From contig VGZA01000014.1 of NCBI GenBank assembly GCA_016872775.1, positions 46,062-110,061 of the forward strand: a stretch of DNA of 64,000 nucleotides. The letters are read 5' to 3'. The position numbers and the translations under genes are program-made. Shown here piece by piece: positions 56,219 through 64,000 of this stretch; the stretch's first letter is position 1, and each line of letters begins with the position of its first letter. The DNA is from Planctomycetota bacterium. Lineage in GTDB: Bacteria > Planctomycetota > Planctomycetia > Pirellulales > Pirellulaceae. Under the pieces are notes generated by a model, which ran no database searches, was not told the DNA's origin, and saw only the letters and a list, made by a program, of their open reading frames with translations.

Positions 56219-57490
56219 ATGAATACCGGTTCCGGGCGGCGAGGCAGGTTCGTGCTGGTGATGGCGTTCGCCGGCTGGTTGTTCGCCGGAACGCAGATGT
56301 CGTTGACCTCGCTGGTCGCCAACTCCGCGACGCAGGACTTCCTGCGTGATCAACCGGGTGGCGTTTCGAAAACGCAGACCACAACCTGGTTCTCCCGCTA
56401 TAACGCCACGTTCCTGTTCGGCGCCGCCGCCGGCGGATTGCTGTTTGGCTGGCTGGGAGATCGGTTTGGCCGTTCCCGGGCTCTGGGCTGGAGTGTCTGT
56501 TGCTACACCGCGTTCAGTTTCGTGGCCGGCTTTGCGCAGTCCCCCGAACAATTTGTCGTCTGTCGGTTCCTTGGCTGCCTGGGGATCGGCGGCACCTGGC
56601 CGAATGCGATCGCTCTGGTCGGCGAGACCTGGCCCAATGTTGCTCGCCCAGTGCTCGCGGGCGTGATCGGTTCCGCCGCCAATGTGGGACTGGTCTTGAT
56701 GGGCCTGCTCGCCTGCTACGTCCAGATCACGATCGATCATTGGCGCTGGGTGATGTTCCTGGGCGGTGCACCGATGCTCGTCGGATTAACAATCCTGTTG
56801 TTCGTTCCCGAGTCACCGCAGTGGCTGGCAGCGCGCGGTCTCTCCGAATCGAAGGCCCGTGCGCCAATCAGCGAAGTCCTATCACCGCCACTGCTTTCGA
56901 CCACATTGATCGGGATCATCCTGGGTGCCATTCCGCTGTTCGGAGGCTGGGGCTGCACCAACTGGCTTGTGCCCTGGGCCGATCAGGTCGGAGCGACCGC
57001 GGATCCGGCCTTGAAAGCCTGGACCCAGGTCTATCGGTCCGTCGGCGCCGCGTTCAGCAGCTTCGCCGGCGGGTGGGTGTCCCACAAAATCGGCGCCCGA
57101 ACAGCCTATTTTCTGTTCAGTCTCTCCTCGCTGCTGATCGGCCAGTACATCTATCAAATGCTCGACCCTCGCGCTCCTTCATTCAATTTTTGGGTCTTTA
57201 TGCTCGGTACCACCTCGGGCTTCTACTTCGGCTGGCTGCCGCTCTACCTGCCCGAAATGTTCCCGACCCGCGTTCGCTCGACGGGCGCCGGAGTGACGTT
57301 CAACGCCGGGCGGATCTTGACCGGACTCGGAGTGCTCGGCGCAGGCTCCCTCGCCACCCATAGTTATTTCGACGGCGACTTCGGAAAAATCGGACGCGTC
57401 ACGAGCCTGGTTTTCATGACAGGCATGCTCTTTATCTGGCTGTTGCCAAAGCGGGGAACGGGGAACGGGGAAAAGAAGAGTGAAGGGTGA
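56219..57490 (+). CDS. MFS transporter (SP-like)
   Basis: A 423-residue major facilitator with about 12 membrane segments. The loop 2-3 motif GWLGDRFGRSRALG, a GIGGTWPNAIALVGE segment and PESPQWLAARG in the central loop resemble sugar/organic-acid porters. The frame opens at 56111 inside serS, but the first membrane segment begins at about 56250, so ATG 56219 (or 56207) is likely. The central cytoplasmic loop is short. Substrate unknown. Its last codons (GNGEKKSEG) are encoded by heptamer repeat units, and its stop TGA lies in a GTGAAGG heptamer. Confidence 0.9.
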   Translation: MNTGSGRRGRFVLVMAFAGWLFAGTQMSLTSLVANSATQDFLRDQPGGVSKTQTTTWFSRYNATFLFGAAAGGLLFGWLGDRFGRSRALGWSVCCYTAFSFVAGFAQSPEQFVVCRFLGCLGIGGTWPNAIALVGETWPNVARPVLAGVIGSAANVGLVLMGLLACYVQITIDHWRWVMFLGGAPMLVGLTILLFVPESPQWLAARGLSESKARAPISEVLSPPLLSTTLIGIILGAIPLFGGWGCTNWLVPWADQVGATADPALKAWTQVYRSVGAAFSSFAGGWVSHKIGARTAYFLFSLSSLLIGQYIYQMLDPRAPSFNFWVFMLGTTSGFYFGWLPLYLPEMFPTRVRSTGAGVTFNAGRILTGLGVLGAGSLATHSYFDGDFGKIGRVTSLVFMTGMLFIWLLPKRGTGNGEKKSEG

Positions 57491-57607
57491 AGAGTGAATG
57501 GTGAAATAAGAGCGGGACGCCCCAAAGGCTACTCCTTCACCCAAGGCACACGGTGGGAATGCGGCACCCTGGGCATCACCGCCCCCGTTCCCCGTTCCCC
57601 GTTCCCC
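57453..57607. repeat. Nested heptamer tandem repeats at a convergent gene junction
   Basis: GGGGAAC repeats at 57453-57466 (plus a partial copy) face GTTCCCC repeats at 57587-57607, so the two blocks could pair. Between them are GTGAAGG/GTGAAGA-type heptamers at about 57478-57508, matched loosely by ACTCCTTCACCC at 57531. The left side encodes the end of the MFS gene (stop 57490). The right side touches the stop of the ceramidase-like gene (57608-57610). Confidence 0.8.
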
Positions 57608-59041
57608 TCACTGCCCGAGCTGGCGATGGACTTCGCGGACGATGGTGTTTTCGATCGAAGGTGCCCAGTGGGCCGGTTGACCGTAGAGTGGCTGGGAGCT
57701 GGAACCCTCGTATCCACCCTCCAGGAGCACGCGTACGGACGGGATGTACGCCATGACGTCATTGCTGTAACCGGCGACCCAAGTACGCGTGTTCGTTCGT
57801 TCGCGTTTGAGCCGTAGTGCGTAGTCGACGACGACTTCGCCACCGAGGACGACCCATTGCACATCCCAGCCGATGCGCCATGTCGCAACCGGGTACGGAT
57901 AGGACGTGGGGATGGCGCGTCCGGCATCGAGTTCCCTGAGCATCATCCGGGCGCGGGCTGCGACGTAGGCGGTGGTGGAATCGGCCTCTTTGACCCAGTA
58001 ATCTCGAGTCGGAATTGCGTCGAATGCGATCGGGACTTCCGCATATTGAGTGAGCAGTTGTCCGGAAACGGGGTGCATTGGCCGGTCGAGTGTTTCCTTG
58101 ACGGCGTGGGCGAGTTGCCTGCCGTACTTTCGAGCCAGATCGACTTCGCGGCGCGGCAGAGGGTTCTGGTCGGCTCCGCAGCCGGCCCAAAACAGCGCAA
58201 CGCAGCCTGGAACAAGCTGCTCCAGTTCCGCCTGAGCGAATCCTGGATAATCGGCGCACCAGTCGTACAGGCTAAGGACGGTCGCATGACAGGCATATCC
58301 GAACAGGACGCTGCGCAGTTTTCCGTCTTTGCCACGCACCGCCAACACGGGAACGTCGTGGTCGAACGGCCCTTGGAGTTGGCCGAGCGTACGCAGCTCC
58401 GTCACTTTCGCTTCGTTGTTATTGCGGCGATTGACGGCGAACGAGGTTGTCCCACTGTCCCAGCTCAGATCGACAGGCTCCAGCTTCGGTATGGTTCCGG
58501 CAACGAGTTGCACCAGGGCGGCTTCGAGTTGCGCCGCGTAAGCGTCCACTTTTTGCTGCTGATCGGGAGGAATCAATTCATAATGCATCGGAGCGAGATT
58601 TCTGCCGACGACGGGCCCCGAGTGCGTGTGCGACGCGCAGAGGGCGACCTGGTGGCGCTGAATTGACAGCTCTTTCTCCAGGCGGGCGCAGAGCGACTGC
58701 GAGAACTTCCGGTCGATGCCGACCAGGTCGAGCGTGAGCACCACACCCTGGTGGCCTTGCGGATCCCGGAGGACAAGTACTTTCGCGAACAGGTCGCTGA
58801 TCAATCCCTCCGCGGGTTTGTTACGGCTGCCGTAGCCTGCCATCCAGATCGGTTCGGCCGGCGTGATCTTGACGCTTCCCGCAGCAGCCTGCCATTCGTT
58901 CGCGGCCAGAGAGTTATTCAGAAACTTGGGGGCGAACCGAGCGGAAAATGCCATCGGGGCGAGATCAATGCAGGCCAGGAGTGCAATGGCTGTCCATGCG
59001 TGGATCCGTGGCGCGAAATGGGGGCGAAGGCGAGCGTTCAT
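57608..59041 (-). CDS. Exported neutral ceramidase-like protein
   Basis: A 477-residue product from ATG 59041; the frame opens further out at 59179. A signal segment (AWTAIALLACIDLAPMAFSA) precedes the neutral/alkaline ceramidase N-terminal domain: AGSVKITPAEPIWMAGYGSR, VVLTLDLVGID, ALCASHTHSGPVVG with metal-binding histidines, DHDVPVLAVRGKDGK, FGYACHATVLSLYDW and ALFWAGCGADQNPLPR. Family members release fatty acids from ceramide-like amides, and planctomycete copies are common and untested. Its stop abuts the GTTCCCC repeats. An 83-bp gap separates it from the upstream YdcF gene. Confidence 0.9.
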   Translation of the reverse strand: MNARLRPHFAPRIHAWTAIALLACIDLAPMAFSARFAPKFLNNSLAANEWQAAAGSVKITPAEPIWMAGYGSRNKPAEGLISDLFAKVLVLRDPQGHQGVVLTLDLVGIDRKFSQSLCARLEKELSIQRHQVALCASHTHSGPVVGRNLAPMHYELIPPDQQQKVDAYAAQLEAALVQLVAGTIPKLEPVDLSWDSGTTSFAVNRRNNNEAKVTELRTLGQLQGPFDHDVPVLAVRGKDGKLRSVLFGYACHATVLSLYDWCADYPGFAQAELEQLVPGCVALFWAGCGADQNPLPRREVDLARKYGRQLAHAVKETLDRPMHPVSGQLLTQYAEVPIAFDAIPTRDYWVKEADSTTAYVAARARMMLRELDAGRAIPTSYPYPVATWRIGWDVQWVVLGGEVVVDYALRLKRERTNTRTWVAGYSNDVMAYIPSVRVLLEGGYEGSSSQPLYGQPAHWAPSIENTIVREVHRQLGQ

Positions 59042-59124
59042 GTGGTGGGTTCTCGTGGAGGTGACGGAAGCTGACGCTTGGATGCCGCGCGGAAATGGCA
59101 CGCGGGCGACGAGTGTTAATCGGC

Positions 59125-59904
59125 TCATTGCCAGGCGTACCATGCCATGCCGGCAAATTCGTGAATCGCGGCCCGGCAATGGTCAGCGGCCCAGGTGCAT
59201 GGAATAAACGCCTGCCAGCGGTGGCGGCGATCCAGCGGCGATCGGATCGCCCGGTAATGCGTGCCGCACGGCACGAGATCGACGTCACCCGGCTGCAGCC
59301 GGAAACAACGCTCCGCGCGCTTCAAGTGCGATCCGTCGGTGACCAGGGCGACGCGCCGCAGCTTTCGCTCCTGCAGAATCCTGGCGGTAAATGTTGCGTT
59401 TTCCATCGTGTTTTTCGAACGATCTTCCAGAACGATGTTCTCCTCGGGTACGCCAAGGTCGATCAGAAATTCCCGCATCGCCTCGGCAATGCTGAATTCG
59501 AAACGATCGGGGTCGAGGTTACCGCCGCTGACCACGATCGGGATACGCGTGCCGTCGTGGTACAGTTGAGCGGCATAGACGCAGCGGCGAAGCGAGTCCG
59601 CGCCGAGTTCCCCCAAGGTCTTAGGATCGGGGCCGGCGTTCAGTGCGCCGCCCAGGACCACAACCGCGTCGAGGTCATCGGGGCGCGATGCGAGCGGTGG
59701 GAAAGGACGTTCCAGTTCCCGCAACAAAAGGTGGGCGCCATAAGGCGTACAGGCGAAGGCGGTGAGCAGGTAGATCAGGGTCATGAACAAGACGGAGCCG
59801 GACCCGGTCTGGGCGCGACGACGCCACAGTGCCAGCAGCAGGAAAAGTCCGAGTAACGTCAACAGTAAAACGGGGTCGATCAGGTCGCTAACGATACTTC
59901 GCAT
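59125..59904 (-). CDS. YdcF-like (DUF218) membrane protein
   Basis: A 259-residue protein. Two N-terminal membrane segments (LIDPVLLLTLLGLFLLLAL and VLFMTLIYLLTAFACTP) precede the DUF218 domain: LDAVVVLGGALNAGP, RCVYAAQLYHDGTRIPIVVSGGN, FLIDLGVPEENIVLEDRSKNTMENATFTARIL and RRVALVTDGSHLKRAERCF. Family members (YdcF, SanA, ElyC) act at the envelope. ATG 59904 has AGGGA at seven bases; the frame opens at 60147. It is the likely first gene of a unit with the ceramidase-like gene. Confidence 0.9.
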   Translation of the reverse strand: MRSIVSDLIDPVLLLTLLGLFLLLALWRRRAQTGSGSVLFMTLIYLLTAFACTPYGAHLLLRELERPFPPLASRPDDLDAVVVLGGALNAGPDPKTLGELGADSLRRCVYAAQLYHDGTRIPIVVSGGNLDPDRFEFSIAEAMREFLIDLGVPEENIVLEDRSKNTMENATFTARILQERKLRRVALVTDGSHLKRAERCFRLQPGDVDLVPCGTHYRAIRSPLDRRHRWQAFIPCTWAADHCRAAIHEFAGMAWYAWQ

Positions 59905-60278
59905 GGCGATTCCCTGGAGGGTGAGGGCAAACACGTTGTTGCGACACCGGCATCGCATTCCTGGCGAACGGGCCGCGTCGCGAATCGATTGTACGATCGA
60001 CAGGCAGTCAAAACAAAGCCGGCAATCGATGCGGTAGCGTCGGCCGAGGTATTCCGAGGCCCAGCCAGCCGCCCACCGACGTACGCACCCACCCATCCGC
60101 CAGCCAGTGCCGGCCCACGAGCGCGCTGTGGCAGCACGACGGGCCATGGATGACGTCGACGGCCTCTTGACGCCGATGTCCCCGGTATGGAGCGCTGCAG
60201 GGTGATCGCATAGGATGGCTCGCGGACCGCGGGTTCATCGATTACACGAAAACGATTCGGCGTACCAATTCGAGGAAT
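59905..60278. other. Divergent intergenic region
   Basis: 374 bp between the YdcF-like gene and the amidase. No frame with family resemblance was seen. Open frames on the minus strand here are Ala/Arg/Gly-rich and look like extensions of the YdcF frame. A possible minus-strand promoter is at 59988-60016. Confidence 0.6.
59988..60016 (-). promoter_or_regulatory. Possible promoter for the YdcF-ceramidase unit
   Basis: On the minus strand, TTGTTT and TACAAT are separated by 17 bases, with the -10 about 84 bases before the YdcF start (59904). The -35 is weak. Confidence 0.35.
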
Positions 60279-62036
60279 ATGATGGCAGCCAGCGACCAGA
60301 TATGCGAAGACGAACTGTCGGGTGTGCCTGGCGAGGCGGTCGCGGAACAGTCCGATCGGCAGCCGGCTGCATCGGCCAACCTGGTTTCGCGACGGGGAGC
60401 GCTCGGCAAAGGCGTGCTGGGGCTATTGACGGCGGCGGGAGTCGGAACCCCGGTTTTTCGACGAGCGCTGGCCGCGCAAGCCGAGGAAGGAGGGACCTTC
60501 ACCGCAGAGATGATCCAGCAGGCGGAATGGATTGCCGGGATCAAGCTGTCGGAACAGGATCGGGAAGCGACGTTAAAGACGGTGCGGGATCGTAACGAGA
60601 AGCTTGTCGCGCTGCGTTCGGCCAAGATCGGCTACGCCGACCCGCCCGCAATCTGGTTTAACCCGACGCCAGGTCGATTGAGTGAAGGCGACGTGCGGCG
60701 CGGCGCCATGCCGGCCAGTACGAACTTGGAAATCGCACGTCCCGAAGACGACAACGACCTGGCTTTTCTTTCGGTTGCGGATCTGGCTTCGTTGTTGCGA
60801 TCACGCCGTATTTCGTCGCGCGAACTGACGCGATTGTACCTCGACCGTCTGCACAAGCATGACGCCACGCTCCAATGCGTGGTGAGTTTCACCGATGAAC
60901 TCGCGCTGCGTCAGGCGGAGCAGGCCGATCGGGAAATCGCCGCGGGCCATTATCGAGGCCCGTTGCATGGAATTCCCTGGGGGGCCAAAGACATTATCAG
61001 CTATCCAGGCTACCGCACGACCTGGGGAGCGGTACCGTTCGAGCAACAACAGTTGGATGTGAAGGCGACGGTCGCCGAACGCCTGGAGGAAGCCGGGGCA
61101 GTATTGATCGCGAAACTCTCCGTCGGCGCTCTCGCGTTGGGCGACAAATGGTTCGGTGGCATGACGCGCAATCCGTGGAACCCCGAGCAAGGATCGAGCG
61201 GTTCATCGGCCGGTTCTGCGGCGGCCACCGTCGCCGGACTGGTGGGATTCGCGCTCGGTTCCGAGACGCTGGGAAGTATCGTGTCACCCTGTCGCCGCTG
61301 CCGAGTAACTGGTCTGCGCCCGACGTTTGGTAGAGTGAGCCGATTCGGGTGCATGTCGCTCTGCTGGAGTCTGGACAAAATCGGCCCCATTTGTAGGACG
61401 GTCGAGGACTGCGCGTTGGTCCTGGATGTCATTCACGGCGCGGACGGCCGGGACCCGACGGCGGTCGATCGCCCATTTTCCTGGCCTGTGGAACGCGATC
61501 TCTCCTCGTTGCGGGTCGGTTACTTTCCGGAAAAGGAGGAACAATCGCAGCTGGACCGATGGAAACAGCTCGGCGTGCAGTTGGTGCCGATCGAACTGCC
61601 GCGAACGTTACCGATCGATTCGCTGGATACGATTCTGGTGACCGAGGCAGCCGCGGTCTTCGACGAATTGACTCGCCAGGGTCAATTGGAAGGGATCGGC
61701 CCGTGGCCCAATACCTTCCGGGCCGGCCAGTTCATTCCCGCGATCGAGTACCTGCGCGCGAATCGGGTACGGGGACTGTTGATGAAACAGATGGATCAGT
61801 TAATGCAGACGGTCGATGCCTACGTCGGCGGAGACGATCTGATGATCACCAATTTCACCGGTCACCCGACGGTGGTTCTGCCCAAATCGGCGGAGTCGGT
61901 CGAGGAGGTGGAAATTCCATCGATGATGACGATGACGGGACGGCTCTACGGTGAATCCGACCTGCTGGCATTGGCGCATGCATTCCAACAGGGCAACAGC
62001 TTCCACAAGCTGCGCCCAAGGAAGTATGAAGGGTGA
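60279..62036 (+). CDS. Exported amidase (amidase signature family)
   Basis: A 585-residue amidase. An N-terminal twin-arginine-like segment (SRRGALGKGVLGLLTAAGVG, about 37-56) suggests export. The amidase signature triad is present: catalytic lysine in PWGAKDIIS, the cis-serine in QGSSGSSAGSAAATVAG and the nucleophile serine in GSETLGSIVSPC. Normally this loop reads GSDTGGSIR, so the substitution is mild. GLRPTFGRVSRFGCM and a C-terminal HPTVVLPK complete the fold. The start is ATG 60279 or 60282 behind GAGGA. Its C-terminal KYEG and stop are encoded by a heptamer repeat. Substrate unknown; it is not obviously GatA. Confidence 0.9.
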   Translation: MMAASDQICEDELSGVPGEAVAEQSDRQPAASANLVSRRGALGKGVLGLLTAAGVGTPVFRRALAAQAEEGGTFTAEMIQQAEWIAGIKLSEQDREATLKTVRDRNEKLVALRSAKIGYADPPAIWFNPTPGRLSEGDVRRGAMPASTNLEIARPEDDNDLAFLSVADLASLLRSRRISSRELTRLYLDRLHKHDATLQCVVSFTDELALRQAEQADREIAAGHYRGPLHGIPWGAKDIISYPGYRTTWGAVPFEQQQLDVKATVAERLEEAGAVLIAKLSVGALALGDKWFGGMTRNPWNPEQGSSGSSAGSAAATVAGLVGFALGSETLGSIVSPCRRCRVTGLRPTFGRVSRFGCMSLCWSLDKIGPICRTVEDCALVLDVIHGADGRDPTAVDRPFSWPVERDLSSLRVGYFPEKEEQSQLDRWKQLGVQLVPIELPRTLPIDSLDTILVTEAAAVFDELTRQGQLEGIGPWPNTFRAGQFIPAIEYLRANRVRGLLMKQMDQLMQTVDAYVGGDDLMITNFTGHPTVVLPKSAESVEEVEIPSMMTMTGRLYGESDLLALAHAFQQGNSFHKLRPRKYEG

Positions 62037-62075
62037 AGAGTGAAGTTCACCCTTCACTCTTCACCCTTCACCCTT
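62028..62075. terminator. Perfect 17-bp hairpin of heptamer repeats over a stop codon
   Basis: GAAGGGTGAAGAGTGAA (62028-62044) and its exact complement (62053-62069) enclose an eight-base loop. It consists of GTGAAGR heptamers, extended by CACCCTTT to 62077. The amidase stop TGA (62034-62036) lies inside the left arm, and the opposite small gene's stop (62079-62081) abuts the right side. It may end transcription in both directions. Confidence 0.75.
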
Positions 62076-62078
62076 TCA

Positions 62079-62165
62079 TCATTTGCGGTGGCGAATTCGG
62101 GCGCGCATGCGGCGTTTCTTACGACCCAGTTTTCTTCGTCCTTTTCCCGTCTTCTTTACTCCCAC
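62079..62165 (-). CDS. 28-residue highly basic protein, possibly ribosome-associated
   Basis: A 28-codon reading frame not normally called: VGVKKTGKGRRKLGRKKRR followed by MRARIRHRK. It has a GTG start at 62165 with a textbook GAAGGAG site six bases upstream. About two thirds of residues are Lys or Arg, with the RRKLGRKKRRMRARIRHRK pattern seen in very small ribosomal or nucleic-acid-binding proteins (compare the AURKAIP1/COX24-like bS22 type). It lies between the amidase and a GGDEF remnant on the opposite strand, and its stop abuts heptamer repeats. Confidence 0.65.
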   Translation of the reverse strand: MGVKKTGKGRRKLGRKKRRMRARIRHRK

Positions 62166-62381
62166 AATCAGCTCCTTCGGCACGGCTTGGTGTTCGGGTT
62201 CTAACAACTTTGACAGCGGATGGTAACAAATCGCCTTTGGGGTCTACAAGTGATCCTCGGCCCAAACTAGTTCTGCCGGGCGATTCGCCGTTCGTCGAAA
62301 AGTCGTCTTCGGCGGCTCGGATTGTGAGCTAGGCTATCCCAGACGCCGAATTCCCGCGATTCTGACTGGAATTGATCGCTC

Positions 62382-62630
62382 GTGGCCCAAGTAACTCCGG
62401 AAACTCCCAATTTACCGTCACTGGTCGCGGCCTTTCCGGCTCTGGCGACAACGGCGAATGGGTCCGGCGCGCATGGAGCCGCTTGCGTAACGCTCTCGAT
62501 CGGTGTGGCCACGGTCGGGGTACCTGCGAGAAATCTCGATCCGCAATCGCTGATCCAAGCTGCTCAACGGTGTCTGAACGCTGCTCAAGCCTCGGGTGGC
62601 GGTTCGCTGAAAAGCATCGACATTCTCTGA
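62382..62630 (+). pseudogene. C-terminal remnant of a GGDEF diguanylate cyclase-like gene
   Basis: An 82-codon frame whose second half (ACVTLSIGVATVG to LIQAAQRCLNAAQASGGGSLKSIDIL) matches the C-terminal third of GGDEF domains. A stop lies three codons before its start, and the core GG(D/E)EF and substrate region are missing. In another frame just upstream (62283-62362) a GRFAVRRKVVFGGSDCELG stretch may be the decayed GGDEF loop. This suggests a frameshifted, truncated gene. Not functional as a cyclase. Confidence 0.55.
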
Positions 62631-62977
62631 CCACGGTTCAGTCCGGACCGTTTGGCGCGCACGACGCCGGCGAACATCCAGGCCAACGTGAAGTAGACGC
62701 ACGATAGCAACACCATCAACGTCGGCAGAATCACGGCGAAATGGTCCCGCATCAGCACCAGCGCCGGCGGTTCGACACTCTTGGGGACCCGCCGTTGGAC
62801 AGGACCGCCGCCCTGCGACTGCTCCTGCGCCACCTTCCTCCACGTTTCCCATTCCTGCCGCGCCGCCTGCGAACCGTACGCGGCCAGCGTCAGGTCGCGC
62901 GCGACCACCATCGCCACGACGACCGCCGCGGCCATCAACAGCCAACCCAGTGCGGCAACGATCTGAAACCGGCTCAC
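62585..62977 (-). CDS. Hypothetical two-segment membrane protein
   Basis: A 130-residue product (GTG start 62977, after the stop of the M20 gene by 22 bp). Membrane segments at about 8-26 and 82-104 flank a soluble loop with QEWETWRKVAQEQSQ. No family recognised. It overlaps the end of the GGDEF remnant by 46 bp. The position just behind the M20 amidohydrolase suggests one transcript. Confidence 0.5.
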   Translation of the reverse strand: MSRFQIVAALGWLLMAAAVVVAMVVARDLTLAAYGSQAARQEWETWRKVAQEQSQGGGPVQRRVPKSVEPPALVLMRDHFAVILPTLMVLLSCVYFTLAWMFAGVVRAKRSGLNRGQRMSMLFSEPPPEA

Positions 62978-62999
62978 TTCGGCGATCCGATCGAACGGT

Positions 63000-64000
63000 T
63001 CATTGCAGCAATTCCAGGGCCGCCAGGCTCATCGAGACCACGCCAGTTTCCAGCGTCAACTCGGCGTCCGGGTAGAATTTCGCTGAGTGCAGTGACGGAG
63101 GAGGCTGGCCTTGTTCGCGGTACGCGTGAAGCCGTTTCAGGTCGACGGCACCGAGGCGAAACATCAAGATCTTCGCGCCGGCTTTGCCGTAGCGGCTGAA
63201 GTCCTCGCCGCCCATCGACTGTTCCGCCGGAGTGACATTTTCGGCGCCCAGGTTTGCCTTGAACATCGCGTCGACCCGCGCCGTCAATCCGTCGTCATTG
63301 TAGAGCGCCGGCGTGCCATCGGTTACCTGGATTTCGGGTTCCGGCGCGCCGGCGCTGATCGCGATCCCCTTGGCTTTGCGCTCGATGGCCTTCAGTGTCT
63401 GCTCGCGGACTTCGTCGGAATAGCTGCGAATCGTCAGTTGCAGTTTGCATTGGTCGGGGATGATGTTGTGTTTGGTGCCCGCGTGAATCGACCCGACGGT
63501 GACAACGGCCGGCTCCGTGGGCCGAATTTCCCGACTGACGATCGTCTGCAGCGCCAGGATCAGTTGGGCTGCAGTTACGATCGGATCGACCGTGGTATGC
63601 GGATAGGCCCCATGCCCTCCCTTGCCGAACAGCGTGATGTCGACGCTGTCGGAATTCGCGAGCGCATAACCGGGACGACAACCGATCTTTCCGGCCTCCA
63701 GCGCGGCATCGACATGCAACGCCAGCGCAAAGTCGGGCCGGGGAAACCGAGTGAACAGGCCGTCGTCGAGCATCGCCTTGGCGCCCATCACACGCTCCTC
63801 CGCCGGCTGTCCGATCACCACCAGTGTACCCTTCCAGTCGGCGCGGTGCCCCGCCAGATAGCGCGTGGCGCCGATAATGCTGGTCATATGAATGTCATGT
63901 CCACATGCGTGCATCACACCGACTTCGACGCCGCTCGAGTCGATCGCCTTCACCTTCGACGCAAACGCGAGTCCCGTGTTCTCCGTCACCGGAAGTGCGT
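63000..64000 (-). CDS. M20 amidohydrolase (hippurate/IAA-amino-acid hydrolase type), 5' end cut off by the window
   Basis: The frame stays open to the window edge: an ALPVTENTG stretch upstream of codon GTG 63989 shows the N-terminus lies outside. Motifs: MHACGHDIHM with metal-binding Cys and His residues, VIGQPAEERVMGAKAML with the catalytic glutamates, GGHGAYPHTTVDPI, HNIIPDQCKLQLTIRSYSDE and SMGGEDFSRYGK. The family removes acyl or amino-acid groups from N-acyl amino acids. At least 333 residues are visible of an expected 400-450. Confidence 0.93.
   Translation of the reverse strand, partial: ALPVTENTGLAFASKVKAIDSSGVEVGVMHACGHDIHMTSIIGATRYLAGHRADWKGTLVVIGQPAEERVMGAKAMLDDGLFTRFPRPDFALALHVDAALEAGKIGCRPGYALANSDSVDITLFGKGGHGAYPHTTVDPIVTAAQLILALQTIVSREIRPTEPAVVTVGSIHAGTKHNIIPDQCKLQLTIRSYSDEVREQTLKAIERKAKGIAISAGAPEPEIQVTDGTPALYNDDGLTARVDAMFKANLGAENVTPAEQSMGGEDFSRYGKAGAKILMFRLGAVDLKRLHAYREQGQPPPSLHSAKFYPDAELTLETGVVSMSLAALELLQ

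Noticed and set aside
57453..57607. CRISPR array
   Set aside because: Units are contiguous heptamers without spacers, and there are no cas genes.

Overview
The window looks like the chromosome of a planctomycete, most likely Pirellulales or a near relative. The evidence is two gene pairs of the planctomycete-specific PSCyt1/DUF1549/DUF1553 and DUF1501 families, a DUF1080 protein, Tat-exported Gfo/Idh/MocA and DUF1501 proteins, a small membrane protein with the phylum's QFSLKSLL-type N-terminus, a tetrahydromethanopterin-linked formyltransferase (Ftr/FhcD), a UvrC without the C-terminal HhH domain, and dense, GC-rich, mostly monocistronic coding on both strands. No rRNA, tRNA, CRISPR array or intact insertion sequence was recognised. 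Planctomycete assignment comes from family knowledge, not from a search.

Layout. 1-3 kb: an exported PQQ-like propeller with inserted EF-hands, downstream of ftr (minus). 3-11 kb: a plus-strand block with a gamma-glutamylcyclotransferase-like protein, queC and a HemD-HemE fusion joined by stop/start overlaps, then alaS and an amidohydrolase. 11-11.9 kb: a relatively AT-rich island followed by an inverted pair of a palindromic repeat. 11.9-16.4 kb: first DUF1501/DUF1553 pair. 16.5-19.9 kb: ndk, an isochorismatase-ThuA fusion, and two small exported cysteine-rich proteins. 20-25 kb: ilvD, an NHL propeller, a membrane protein, an acetamidase/formamidase and folP. 25.3-31.5 kb: an acyl-CoA carboxylase carboxyltransferase, a very large CBM9/sugar-dehydrogenase/cytochrome c protein and an AtuA-family protein. 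31.6-40.2 kb: HAD hydrolase, DUF1080 protein, an oxidoreductase pair, and xylA with an orphan histidine kinase and a membrane-anchored WD40/CBM9 protein. 40.2-45.1 kb: second DUF1501/DUF1553 pair. 45.2-49.5 kb: fatty-acid desaturase, a decayed GH13 gene and an S9 peptidase. 49.6-57.5 kb: EVE protein, uvrC, mtaB, clpS, an M20 dipeptidase, serS and an MFS transporter. 57.6-64 kb: ceramidase-like protein, YdcF-like protein, amidase, a 28-residue basic protein, a GGDEF remnant, a membrane protein and a truncated M20 amidohydrolase.

Most genes are housekeeping (heme, queuosine, folate and branched-chain amino-acid synthesis, two aminoacyl-tRNA synthetases, tRNA modification, nucleotide balance) or belong to the exported polymer- and sugar-handling repertoire typical of planctomycetes (DUF1501/DUF1553, CBM9, LamG, sugar dehydrogenase, xylose isomerase).

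The most unusual signal is not a gene. Short repeats sit on or beside stop codons, mainly where two genes converge. There are heptamer tandem repeats at 42-58, 57453-57607 and 62028-62075, a TAGCTCGAAA-type palindrome placed symmetrically on the stops of the convergent pair at 31513/31643, and a second palindromic element with three copies (11541, 11770, 51556). In at least six genes the stop codon lies inside the repeat or directly beside it.
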